DNA from: Oxyruncus cristatus
Taxonomy: Eukaryota > Chordata > Aves > Passeriformes > Cotingidae
Length of the DNA: 64,000 nt
Direction of reading: 5' to 3'
NCBI GenBank assembly: GCA_013399855.1
Contig: VXAY01002825.1
Location: 144,739 to 208,738, forward strand
Below the pieces are notes generated by a model that saw only the letters and a program-made list of their open reading frames with translations, was not told where the DNA came from and did no database searches. Positions 26,767 to 37,800 of this stretch are shown in pieces. Positions within the stretch are counted from its first letter, which is position 1. Each line of letters opens with the position of its first letter. The position numbers were made by a program, and so were the translations under genes.

Positions 26767-27189
26767 TAACTCGTTTGCACATCTGGGTTTTTGAGGGTGA
26801 GAAAAACTGGCAAAATTCAATTTATATTGTGAAAAAGAAAACTTAAGTGTCCCTGGCTTCTTCGGTTTTCAGACAAGAAAACATGTTTTGGAAGCAATTT
26901 TAATTGATACTTCTGGACCATCTTCAGTAACAGTTTATCTTCCTGAAGCACATTATTTGGTATTACACCTTATTTTACCCAGCAGCATTATTTCAGTCTG
27001 ACGGTTCTCTCTGGAGGTTTTCAGCAACTGAAATCTTCATTGAACAGAAATGTTTCCTCAGGAATTTTTTCCTAAAAACAAAAAGTGAATTACTAATGAA
27101 AACATAGTTTACAGGGAGTTTCATCCTGGTAGATTCACATGATGGAATACTCTCTATTTCTGTGTTTGATTTTATCCAGCTGTCCCAAC

Positions 27190-27261
27190 CTGCTTCAGAT
27201 TATCTAGCATAGAGCACAAATATTTTCTGTCTGCTTCAAATTATCTAATATATAGCACAAA
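27190..27261. repeat. Imperfect tandem duplication, period 41
   Basis: Two copies of a 31-base unit beginning CTGCTTCARATTATCTA and ending AGCACAAA, at 27190 and 27231, with about five mismatches. Confidence 0.85.
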
Positions 27262-28904
27262 GAAGAGTCAAAAGACTCAACAATACCTGAGCTTCTGTTG
27301 TTTGAAGCAAAACCATAAATGTCTGATCTCTGGTATCACCCAGTCTGGTGTCAGTTTCACTGAATGCATAAATTCTACTCTTAAGACAAGATCCTCAAAT
27401 ATTTATTGTTCCCAAAGACAAAAATACTTTCCACTAAAATGTGTTTCTTAGTAAGTTTTCACAATAATTATAGTCTCTTTTTCTTTTTTTTTCTGCTTTT
27501 GGGATTCTTCCAAGTTACAGTCCTAAACTAAAGACACAAACTTTACATCAGAGATCTGCATTTTTTTTCTGTTTCTATTTGTGAACCTGGAGGACTAACA
27601 AAAGCATTTTGAACACTTTGCAAGAGGTCATCTATGCACTGCTGCTGATAGTTATTGAGTTTTCTTCTCATCTTCAAAAGGCCTCAGCAGAAACTGGTTA
27701 AAAAAGGGGGAGAAAAATCTACAAAGCCTAGATCCTAACAAATTTCTTCTTTCATACAAAAAGGTTTTTTTTTCTTTTGTATCATAAAAAATTCATGCTT
27801 TTTAAGCATGGTGGAGCACTGCCATATTGTCCCTCTAAGGGGTGATATTTCCAGTAACTTTTTGGTGTAATGCTGTCGTTTGTCATTCCACACAGAGGTG
27901 AGGAAAAAAGCAACATTGCTTCACAGACTTAGAGAAACATCCACAGACCAAAAAAAAAGAGAGAGAGAGAGAAAAAAAAGAAAAGCATATTACTACATAA
28001 TATAAAAATCTGGGGGGTTTTGTATTCCCATTTTCTAGATAACAGTGCAAGTGGAGAAGAATATATATGTACCAAGCCAGACAAGAGAAAAACATGTAGA
28101 AGCTAAAATGGTATTAAAACTCCCAGGGCTACCAAACGCCTTGTTTACAACACTTTCCTCGGAAAGAAAATCTAGGGCGTCCTTTTATGCTGTCCTTTTA
28201 TACAACAGGTTTGTGTCATTTTATTGGCTGTATTCCCTGGACTCTCACACCCATTTTTACAAAAGCGGTAAAACTACTGATTTATTAACTATTCCCACTA
28301 CATCAGTGAGCAACTTTATTTTAATCCATGGTGGAAACATTTAAACACGCATGAATTTTAGTACTGCAAAGGTGTTCTTCCAGCTTGTGTTCTCATGCAG
28401 CAGGTTAACTTCAGTTTGATCCCAGGGCTTAAGTTTTGAAAAGTTCTTTCCAAACCCCCTAGTGGCACTTTACCATATCTGTAATATTGCTCTTAAAGCT
28501 GCCTGACTAGTTTACTCTAATAGGGGTAAGAAAAAAAAAAAGCTATTGGCAGTCAAAAGTGATTTTTTTATTTTTTTGGTAGCAAATACACATGCATAGT
28601 CTATAGAGTAGATGGTAGAAGCAGAACTTGAAAAAAAGCTGCTTCTTCTATCTAGTTGTTGGGTATTGCTGTCAGTTGCTTGTTTTAGTTACATGCATTT
28701 GTTATGTTTATAAACTTCAGTCAGAAGGTAGTTTTGTCCTTTAGTCTCTATACATAGGACAGCATTTCTGTAGAGCATCCCTTCCTAAGCAGATGTCAAG
28801 TACCATGTGTTCATAGCACTGTAACCATCTTGGCTAAAGAGCTCTTTGAGTTACTTCAAGAAGGCTTGTAAGTCTATTTTTATTTGTTTGGAGAAGAAGA
28901 TATA

Positions 28905-29647
28905 AAATCATAGAATCATAGAAGGAACTGGGTCGGAAGGGACCTTAAAGATAATCTAATTCTAACCCTCCTGACATGGGCAGGGGCACCTTTCACAGAC
29001 CAGGCTGCTGAGGGCCTCATCCAACCTGGCCTTGAACACTTCCAGTAATGAGGCATCCACAACTTCTCTGATCAACCTGTTCCAGTGACTCACCACCCTC
29101 ACAGTAAAGAATTTTTTTCCAATATCTAATCTAAACCTGCTCTCTTTTAGTTGGAATTGATTCCCCCTTGTTCTGGCACCACATGCTCTTGTATAAAGTC
29201 CATCTTTCTTGCAGGCTCCCTTCAGGTACTGGAAGGCTGCAGTTAGGTCACCCTAAAGCCTTCTCTCCTCCAGGCTGAACAATCCCAATTCTCTCAGCCT
29301 TTCCTCCTAGGAGAGGTGTTCAACCCCTCTAATCATCTTGGTGGCCTCCTCTGGACTCGCTCCAACAGGTCGATGTCATTCCTGTGCTGAGGCCCCCAGG
29401 GCTGGAGGCAGCTCTGCAGGTGGGGTCTCACCAGAGCAGAGCAGAGGGGCAGAATTCCCTGCCTCGACCTGCTGCCCACCCTGCTTTGGGTGCAGCCCAG
29501 GACACAACTGGCTTTCTGGGCTGTGAGTGCACATTGCTGGGTCATGTCCAGCCTCGTCCCCCAGCACTCCCAAATCCTTCTCAGCAGGGCTGCTCTTGAT
29601 CTGTTCATTCTCCAGCCTTGACACTGGGGATTGCCCCAACCCAGCTG
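28905..29647 (-). mobile_element. CR1 LINE, 5'-truncated
   Basis: Reads on the minus strand. The left edge AATCATAGAATCATAGAAGG is the CR1 3' terminal octamer repeat in reverse. The body carries the end of the CR1 ORF2 (reverse-transcriptase protein); pieces such as [16 protein letters not shown] and DLLERVQRR are readable on the minus strand, with frameshifts. Roughly 740 bases of the 3' end remain, the normal result of incomplete reverse transcription. It is inactive. Confidence 0.93.
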
Positions 29648-30764
29648 CTTATAGATTATTATTGTTCGGCCAAAACCAGATAAATAATTCATAAGAAGGT
29701 TTATAAACAGTTTAGTATTCATATATGTTTATGCTTAGTGGATGTAATTTAGCCCTTAAAAGTCATACTAACAGTTAGTGGTGTGTTTGGGGGTTATTTT
29801 TGTTTGGTTGGGCTTTCGTGTTTTTGTTTGTTTGTGGTTTGGGGTTTTTTTGGTAAATAAAATATCGAGGTGAGTTTTTTGTTTTGTTTTAGGGGTTTTT
29901 TTTACATTCTTGATTTGCTTTTCTGCTACATGATAAAGGAAAATATTTCACAGTTCAGACTGTAAGGCAGATTTTATAGCATTTTTAATGTATTCTGGAA
30001 ACATGAATATGAGGCAAAGTATCACGGGTTTGTATATACTTGTCAACTGACTACATAAGGCCAAGTATAGGGGGTTAAATTTTATCTTTTTGAAGTCAGC
30101 ATGATAAACTTCCCTTGAACTATGGCAAGAATGTTTCTCAGATACAAAAATGCCTCTTCCTTTGCTTTTTCCCCCCCCTCAGTAGTCAGTTTTCTACAAA
30201 CAATATTATTGGTAGCTGTTACACATTAATTTTTTTTGTTGTTTTTACAATCTTAAAAAGGGGAAACAAAGTTCAAAGCACCCAGAGGAATTTTCATCTG
30301 GTCTTTTAAATTGGGAGTTGTAAATAGGTTGTAAATACTTGCTGTGAAATGGAACACACCTTTCCTGCAGGCAACAACTGAGCTCCTGCCACGTGTGTTT
30401 GATGAGCTGCCACTACTGCTTTGCTGCAGAAATCAGCTCTGCTATTGTCACTGGGGGAGTATTATTAACATTTTTATTTATTTCTACAGGTGTTCTCTAT
30501 ACCTGCCTCTACCCAGCATCTGGGTAAATGGCAGATTGAGCATTTCACTCTGCCTGTTTCGGTTTTGTTTGTGGGCTTTTTTCCCTGCAGTAATCATGCA
30601 CAACTTTACTGAAAGTGAGTCAGCCATGATAAGGGATGGTTTCATGATACACTTAATAAAAGGCTGGTACTGAAGAGGAGAACAACAGTGCTTGAAGGCT
30701 GCCAGGCTGCGTGCCCCATCCCCACCTCATGAAGTCCAAGCCCTCCAATTGCAGACACCCAGCT
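29648..30764. other. Intergenic spacer between the two CR1 copies
   Basis: AT-rich, with a long T/G-rich low-complexity tract at 29780-29910. No coding potential recognised. Confidence 0.75.
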
Positions 30765-31455
30765 CAGAGTCACAGAATGGGTCAGGCTGGAAGGGACCAC
30801 AGCGGGTGATCTGGTCTCCCCTTCACAATTTACTAACTCCCCTCTTTTCAGTAAAGAGGTGATTGATGTACCACAGTTACTGAAATTACAATATATGACA
30901 CTTGGGTTGTCTGGTCTGACATCCCTGCTCAAGGAGGGCTGTCTGAGAGCACATGGCACAGGATTTGTCCAGACAGTTCTGGAGTATCTCCAGTGAGGGA
31001 GACCCCACACTGTCTCTGGACAACCTGTCCCAGTGTGTGGTCACTGCACAGTAAAGAAGTTCCTCCTCTTGTTCAGATGGAACTTCCTGTGCATCAGTTT
31101 CTGCCCAGTGCATCTTGTCCTATTGCTTGGCACCATGGAGAAGAGCCTGGATCCATCCATCCCCTTAGCACTCCCCCTTTAGACATTCATACACACTGAT
31201 GAGGCCCTCTCTCAGTCCTCTCTTCTCGAGGCTGAATAGGCCCAGCTCCCTCAGCCTTTCCTCGCAAGAGAGATGCTCCAGTCCCTTCATCGCCCTCCGC
31301 TGGACCCGCTCCAGCAGCTCCACGTCTTTCCCGTACTGAGGAGCCCAGACACAGCAGTCCACATGTGGCCTCACCAGAGCTGAGCAGAGGGGCAGGATCA
31401 CCTCCCTCGACCTGCTGGCAACGCTCTTCCCGCCGCATCCCAGGATCCCGACTCG
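30765..31455 (-). mobile_element. CR1 LINE, 5'-truncated, abutting the DYNC2I1 promoter
   Basis: Second CR1 3' end in the same orientation. The minus strand carries a long open stretch of the ORF2 C-terminus, including [36 protein letters not shown] and [19 protein letters not shown]. It is younger-looking than the first copy because this frame is open. It is interrupted by a ~90-base insertion at 30819-30910, and its truncated 5' end lies only about 190 bases upstream of the DYNC2I1 start codon. Confidence 0.92.
30822..30887 (-). repeat. Coding-like dispersed repeat, copy A (inside CR1)
   Basis: Insertion within the second CR1. Read on the minus strand it matches 32261-32327 over about 65 bases; both encode CGTS(I/V)TSLLKRGEL(V/L)NC. 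The CR1 target motif TCTGGTCT occurs on both sides (30810-30817 and 30910-30917), as expected of a target-site duplication. Confidence 0.75.
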
Positions 31456-31860
31456 GCCGCACGGGCTCACCGTGGGAGGAAAACCCTCCGCAGCCGTCTC
31501 GGCATTCCCAGGCGGCGCCATCCATCGCTCGGCCAGCGGCTGCTCGCCCTGGTTGCCAGGCGGGCCCGGACGCGCCGCCCGGACCCCCGATCCTGATCCT
31601 GATCCCGATCCCGGCCCGGCCGGACGCGGCCTCCTGACCCCCCACATGGAGGGGGACAAGGTGAGGGGAAGCGGCCGGCGAGCCGGGCGTCCCGGGGGCA
31701 AGGGCAGGCGACAGCGCCGGTGTGTCCTGTGCCGGCCCCAGAACCCCGCGGCTCTGCTGGGACCGGTTTGTCCCAGGAATCCCCCACCCGAGTGCGGCCG
31801 TAAGGAATTCCTTATCCCTCTAGCACAGGGATGAGGCTGAACCAGCCCCACACCTTCCTG
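31456..31860 (+). promoter_or_regulatory. DYNC2I1: CpG-rich promoter and 5' UTR of DYNC2I1
   Basis: GC- and CpG-rich block beginning where the CR1 ends and spanning the start codon. No TATA box. It contains a short GATCCT/GATCCC tandem just upstream of the ATG (~31588-31613) and GGTTGCCAGG at 31551-31560, which is one half of an RFX X-box, the control site of many cilium genes. The second X-box half is not evident, so RFX control is only a suggestion. Confidence 0.8.
31646..31660 (+). CDS. DYNC2I1: DYNC2I1 exon 1 (start codon exon)
   Basis: Encodes only MEGDK before the donor GTGAGG. The human first coding exon is equally short and begins ME. The codon phase and the following RRTK junction fix this start, although the Kozak context has C at -3. 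Confidence 0.88.
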
Positions 31861-34800
31861 CCGAAGGCGATAGGTGCTTTAGGAAAACACCCCAGGTTTC
31901 ACATAGATAAAACTATGTTTAATACTCGGTTTAATACCCACCTGACCGCTCATTGTCAGGTTTTAGGTCTTTAGGAATCCACATCACTTTCGCATTAAGG
32001 TGTTAAATTACGGAAAGTTTGTAGAGCTCCAGAATAAAGGAAACAAAACTACGTGCACGCGCTAACATCAATTACTGTGTTACATTTTCACTTGAAAAAA
32101 AGCAGAAGTGTCAAGCCAGTTTTATTGCTCTTGTGTGAATCTGGATTTTGCAACTAATTAATTTGCGGTCATGCTGCATAGAAAACGCAGTAGGAATAGA
32201 GTGGCTGGGCAGGAGATGTGAAATGGAGCATTAGTATCCCTCTGGAAAATTTTAGGTCTAGTTTCAGTGACTGTGGTACATCAGTCACCTCTTTACTGAA
32301 AAGGGGTGAACTACTTAATTGTGATGGGAAGTTAAACTCTGATCTGATACTTTTCAGGTGTGTTAGTGCCACAGACCCAGAGGCAGTGGCACCAACAGCC
32401 ATGCTGTAGGAGGAACCCTCCTTGTGCTGTTTCTCTTCTATCACTTGTGCTCCTTACCTAATTGAAGGCTCTCAAATTGGCAGCTCTTATTGGAAATAAG
32501 AAAAATAAATATTTATATGTAAAAATAAAGACATTTTTCTCTGTTTTAAAAGCAACAGAAATTTCTCTTACTGCTCTTCAGTTTCTTTTTCTTTAGAATT
32601 ATGGTAAACTGAGTTCTTAAATTAGTTAAAAACTAAACATTACATTCTGCAAACCTCTAATCTTTCTACTTATAAATGGAGAAATGTCTTTTGATCTCTT
32701 TTGAGGAGTTTATCTAAAGCAGCAAGGTTTCTTGTTCCACTGACTAGTTTTGGTTTAGATTGAAACATGGATTCTTAAATGGTAAAAATTTTCATAGCAC
32801 TTTTTGAGTTCAGTAAATCTGAGGCATTTTACGTGAGCTGAATGCTCTCAGGTGGATGAATTAAGTTAAACCCCTGTGTCATTGAAATAATTAACCTTAA
32901 TCTGGATTTAAATGAGTATATAGGTATATATGTAAGTACTTCTAAATTAGCAGACAGGTGAGAAACTTCAATAAATCCTTTGAAAGTTTGTTTTAAACAT
33001 TTTTGTGTGTGTACATTTACTTACAGTGGTCTCAAAGGTACTAAGTTTCTTTAAACTTTATAAAATATTTGTCTTTTTTATGTGTTTATTAGTCTCTGGC
33101 AACAGCAGAGGTTTAAGTGAAGCACCATCATATATAAAAGCAACAGATGCTGGTGGTGGGGGAGGTGAAATCTTCACACCCTAGAAAACTAGCAAATGCA
33201 TATTATTGGGTGCCAGAGAATCAGCTCTGAGTGTTTGCTGAGTGCTTTTTGCCTCAGCTTTGAAATAAATCTCAAAACCTTATCTGATGTTGTATGTTGG
33301 TTATGCTCTTTTGGGCTATTAACATCATTAGCATTCTTTCTTTGCTGATATATACCTAAATATTGTCTAAAACCAAAACCTGATCATATATATTAGGGAT
33401 TTTAAATATGTTACTATTTGAGGCTATAATACAGCATTCCCATCCATATCCTTCCTCAAGGTTACCCTCACTCAAGTCCTGTTGAGTTTCTTAGGCTTTG
33501 TTGAAGCTTCACTTAGGAAAATGTTCAGCTTTGATTTTATTTTCTCATCTGACTTTATGCAGTAGTAAATATTTGCACTTTTTTTCCACCTTTTTTAAGT
33601 ATCAGAAGAAAATAAAACTTAAAGGGCACTTTTTTCTTTTTTTTTACAAATGCTGCCTTCTTGACACTTCTCATCAACTTTAGATAAAGTTTACCAGTCC
33701 ACTACAACCTTCTATAAAGTCTAAGTTTGAAAAGACAAAATTTTTTCACGTAGAGTAAATAAAAAAATATTCTGTTAAAAAACTGCTTACATATGAATTA
33801 ACAAAAAAGTAGGCACCATATGCTTATTTTCTTCCACCAATGCAGCTCATCATTCCAAAATCTATCAGCAAGTATTTTATTAATCTTTAGCAGTTAAGTC
33901 TAAATTCGAGAATAAGGGTAGCCTGATCACATCACTCTGAATATAGTCATCATCTTCCAATGAACTAGTTAAAAGATTCAATAGATTAAAATTCCTCCTT
34001 TGCTTTAGTGATCTCAAAGAAGATGATTTTTTAGTTTAGTCTTCCTAGCAGCAGCCAAGCAGGAACTCTGCAAATGAGGATAGAAGAAATACAAACTAGG
34101 GAGCACTCCTGTGAAACAGCCATCATGTGTACTTTGATTAGTTTTGTTGTCTTTTTGCTTTTTTTCTTCAGTGCTACATACAAATATTTCATGTGGCAGT
34201 TAACTTACACTTGTAATCTGAACTTCAGGTGTCTTGCAGGTCCAGTCAGGTCAGCTTTACTGTAAATAGACCTTGGGGCTAAATCAAATTACTGTTTGCA
34301 TGAAAAAACTCAGTGATACTTGCCATATACACCTTGATCCTTTCCTTTAAAATATTATTAGTTGTTAAATGATGTCCTTCTCCCTGCAAATCAATTACTT
34401 AGGTTTTTCTGTGTTTTCTGCTCTAGAGAAGAACCAAAGAAGATACTTGGAAATCAGAAGAACTTAGGAAACATCTTAAGGTGATTTATTTTATTTCTAC
34501 TTGTCTTGATGTTAAGCGACCTTACAGCAGTGGAATTTATTGATGGTGCAAACACCCAGGGCTGCCTGCTTGTTCTGTGAGTCACTCTGCCTTGTGGGAT
34601 CTATAGCAGCTTTTTCTCTTCAGTGCTTTTTGGTGCACCAGGCACTTTAAATCTGCACCATCAAATACAAACAGTACAGATCTTTAACATGTAGCTGCTC
34701 ACTTCCTTGTCACACTGACTGTGCTGGAATCTGTCTAGTCCAAGGGTTTCCAGAGCCAGGCCCACTCAGCTCTTTGTAGCTACATGGGTCGTATGAGGTT

Positions 34801-37800
34801 ACTCTACAGATTTCTTAGTTAGGTCAATGGAAATAAAACACTAAATAAACATAAATAATTATGGTAATCACACATCAGTCAACAGGATCTGACTTACTGG
34901 CCACCCAAATCCAAGTTGCAGCTCTGCTTTATGTCTACTTACTCACATTCCTATTTGTATATATATTGTATATTATCGTATTTATTTTCATCATCTATCA
35001 TGTTTTTCATGCGTTTTTGAGCTGGGTAATTACATTATCTGTTGGTCAAATAGGCATTCAGGCTCCAGTCAGGTACACCATTGATATTCATATTAGGTTC
35101 TTTTTGTATATTTTAAAAGCTTCTTATCTATCTTTTTATTATTCCATTTATTAGTCCTTTTTACAGTAACCACAGACATAATGTTAGTAATTTTACGAAG
35201 TAAGCCTAGAAAGAGGTCAGCATTTTAATGCGATTTGGGAAATTAGATAAACATTTAGCAACCCACCAGTTTTTTTTTTCCACATGAATATATTAATATC
35301 CGATTTTTTTTTTTATTTATTTCAGGCATCACAACCAGATAGTCAAAATGAAGACCAAAAGCACAGAGAAAAGAAACTGCAGAAAGATAAGTCTCTTCTT
35401 GACACAGACACTCATAAACATGAACGAAAAGACAGAGGGAAGAGCAAGGAAAGAACACGAGAGACAGAGAGGCTTAAATCTAGTGAAAGAGACAGGGATA
35501 AAATGAGAGAGAGAGAGAGGGGGAAAGAGCACCAGAGAGGAGACCGAGAGAGATATAAAGATAAGCTTCACGAGTCACATTTGGAGAAGGAAAGATACAG
35601 GGTACCCAAACATAAAGATAGGGAGAGTGACAGAGAAGGAGACAAAAAGCATAAGAGACATGAGATAAAGCAAATAGACACACAAAATAATCTGAAGTCA
35701 TTTGAAGGAGGAGATAAAGAACATCACAGAAGAAGAGAAAGCAGGCATCGTTTGGGTAAGTTGCTTTAGAGGCTGCTTTTGTCCTTGGCAATATTTGATA
35801 TTTAGATAGGAATACTCTGAATCCATACCCCATCTGTACGGAGAGGATAAAGACATGTAGATGTGAATGCCTACTGACACGTGCATCTTTACAGAATCTT
35901 TTGGTAACCTAGTTTTATTTTGGTGCTTTAAAAAAAAAAGTGATGCCTGTTTCCCTTCCTCTGAACATGGATATCACTGGTTTTGTTGGTCAGTTGACTT
36001 GAAGAGAGCATGAACTTTCCTGCCCAGACATTCTCTACCGAGTGATCCATTTGAATCCCCAACCTGCAGGGTGACTGCTGAAGTTAGTACCATGTGCCAT
36101 TGCTCCTACCATTCCACAAGACAATTGAGAATAGAGGGATTCATTAGGAAAGAAGGAGGAGTAACCAGCTTTGGAGAAAGACTTTGAACAGAATAGTAAT
36201 TCCTTCTTAGAAAGCTTTTGTGTTAAAGAAAACACGTCACTGAAGTACTATTTTCAACATGCTAGAGTTAATTACGTACAGAGTTTGAGTATTATAAAGT
36301 TTGTTCCTTAATTTAATTAAAAATTCCTGTTTTCTAGAGGAGGAAAAAACAAGAAGTGAAGAGCAAGAGAGAAGACATAAAGAAAAGAAGGTAAAGAAAG
36401 GGAAAGGAGTGAAGTGTTTCATAACAGAATAAAATAAAATTGTAGAATAATGAAGAAACTGGATCAGACTCCATTTCCCAAGAAATCCTAGAGATGCATA
36501 TATAGTAAGGTGTTCAGAAGTGTACAAAACACACAAAAATATATCTCAGCTATTCTCTTTTAAGGAAATGCTTTAGTGTTTTTTTTTTAAGTAAACATGA
36601 AATAAAATTTTCATAGCAAACAGTGCTTCATTTTTGTACAGTTAAATCAAAAATTTCCATTTGCTTTTTATGACTTTATTACAAGGGTAATTGATACTTC
36701 CTACTTTATTTTAGACGGCCTAGTAAATAAGAATTAAATTTTTGTGTGAAGATATGTAGTCCAAAGAATTTTCTGTAGCTAAGTATGATGTGTCCCAGAA
36801 GAACCATCAGAATCTCAAGTGCTATCGTAATTTGAAACTTGCTATCATAGGAAATGAAAAAAACGTGGCTGGAAAAGCCATGTGACAGAAAGATTAAGTA
36901 CTTATAAATCCATTATTCTAATGGTTAAAAATTGACAGATTTGTGAAGATAAAACAGAGCTGGAGAACTTTCTAACTCTTTAATGTTTTTTTTCTCTTTC
37001 CAGGATAATGATGCAAGAAGGAAAATGGACAAATTTTTAGCTTACAAAGTTGAAGGCGAACGTGTACACAAGTTAGAGAAAGATCAAGAGTTGGATAAGG
37101 AGGGAGAAAGAAGACACAGAGAAAAAAAAGAACATTCTGTTGGGCTAGAAAAAGAGAGGCTTTTAAAAGAGAGGAGTCATAAACGGTATGGAACGGAAGA
37201 GGAAGAAAAACATAAATCAAGGAGGTCTAAAGAGGAATCTTCCCATGGAGACAGAGAAGGACAAGCAGGAGAAGTTAATGAGAGAATAAAAAGCAGAGAC
37301 AATGAAAGAAAGAAGCATGATCTAAGGGTAGGTTTTGTTAAAACATTATAGCTTACTTTAATTCTTGATGCAGCATAGATAGGAGAATAATAAAAATACT
37401 GGGATTGTAAGTCAACATTTTCTGAAATTTGAGGCTAAAGTGGTAGATTAAAACACTACATCTATATTTAAGTATCCTAATCCAGAGCTGACTCTTTGCA
37501 TTAAATTTAATCAAGAAACTTGCTTATGTTAGAAACATCTTTTATTCGTAAAATTCTTTATTGCTATGACTTTTGAGATTTTTACAAACACCTTGAAGTG
37601 AAGCTGTCATTAGCCTTGAGGCCCATTAAAGTGTATTGGCTGCCTCTATAGGAAAAAAGTATGATTTTAATAGAAGCTATTTTCCATGTTGTCTGTAAAG
37701 GGAGCACATCCATCTAACTCACAGGTAGGCACGTGAGTGTAGACCCCTCATATTTGTGGGGTTTCCTCTGCTTCTGAAGCAATGACTGAAATAAAAAATA

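Larger units (their letters stand above)
24011..28904. other. Head-to-head intergenic spacer, left part
   Basis: AT-rich DNA between the ESYT2 promoter and the first CR1. It holds the decayed frame at 25719-26333, a perfect hairpin at 26727-26766, a diverged tandem duplication at 27190-27261 and a purine-rich (GA)n/A tract at about 27950-27985. No intact gene was seen. Confidence 0.7.

Noticed and set aside
31165..31851. 228-codon minus-strand frame upstream of and across the DYNC2I1 start
   Set aside because: Its C-terminal half is CR1 ORF2 and its N-terminal half is CpG-island sequence read antisense; it is not a gene.
34861..35154. 97-codon hydrophobic plus-strand frame in DYNC2I1 intron 2
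   Set aside because: T-rich intron sequence naturally yields Phe/Leu/Ile/Tyr-rich frames; no motif or splice support.
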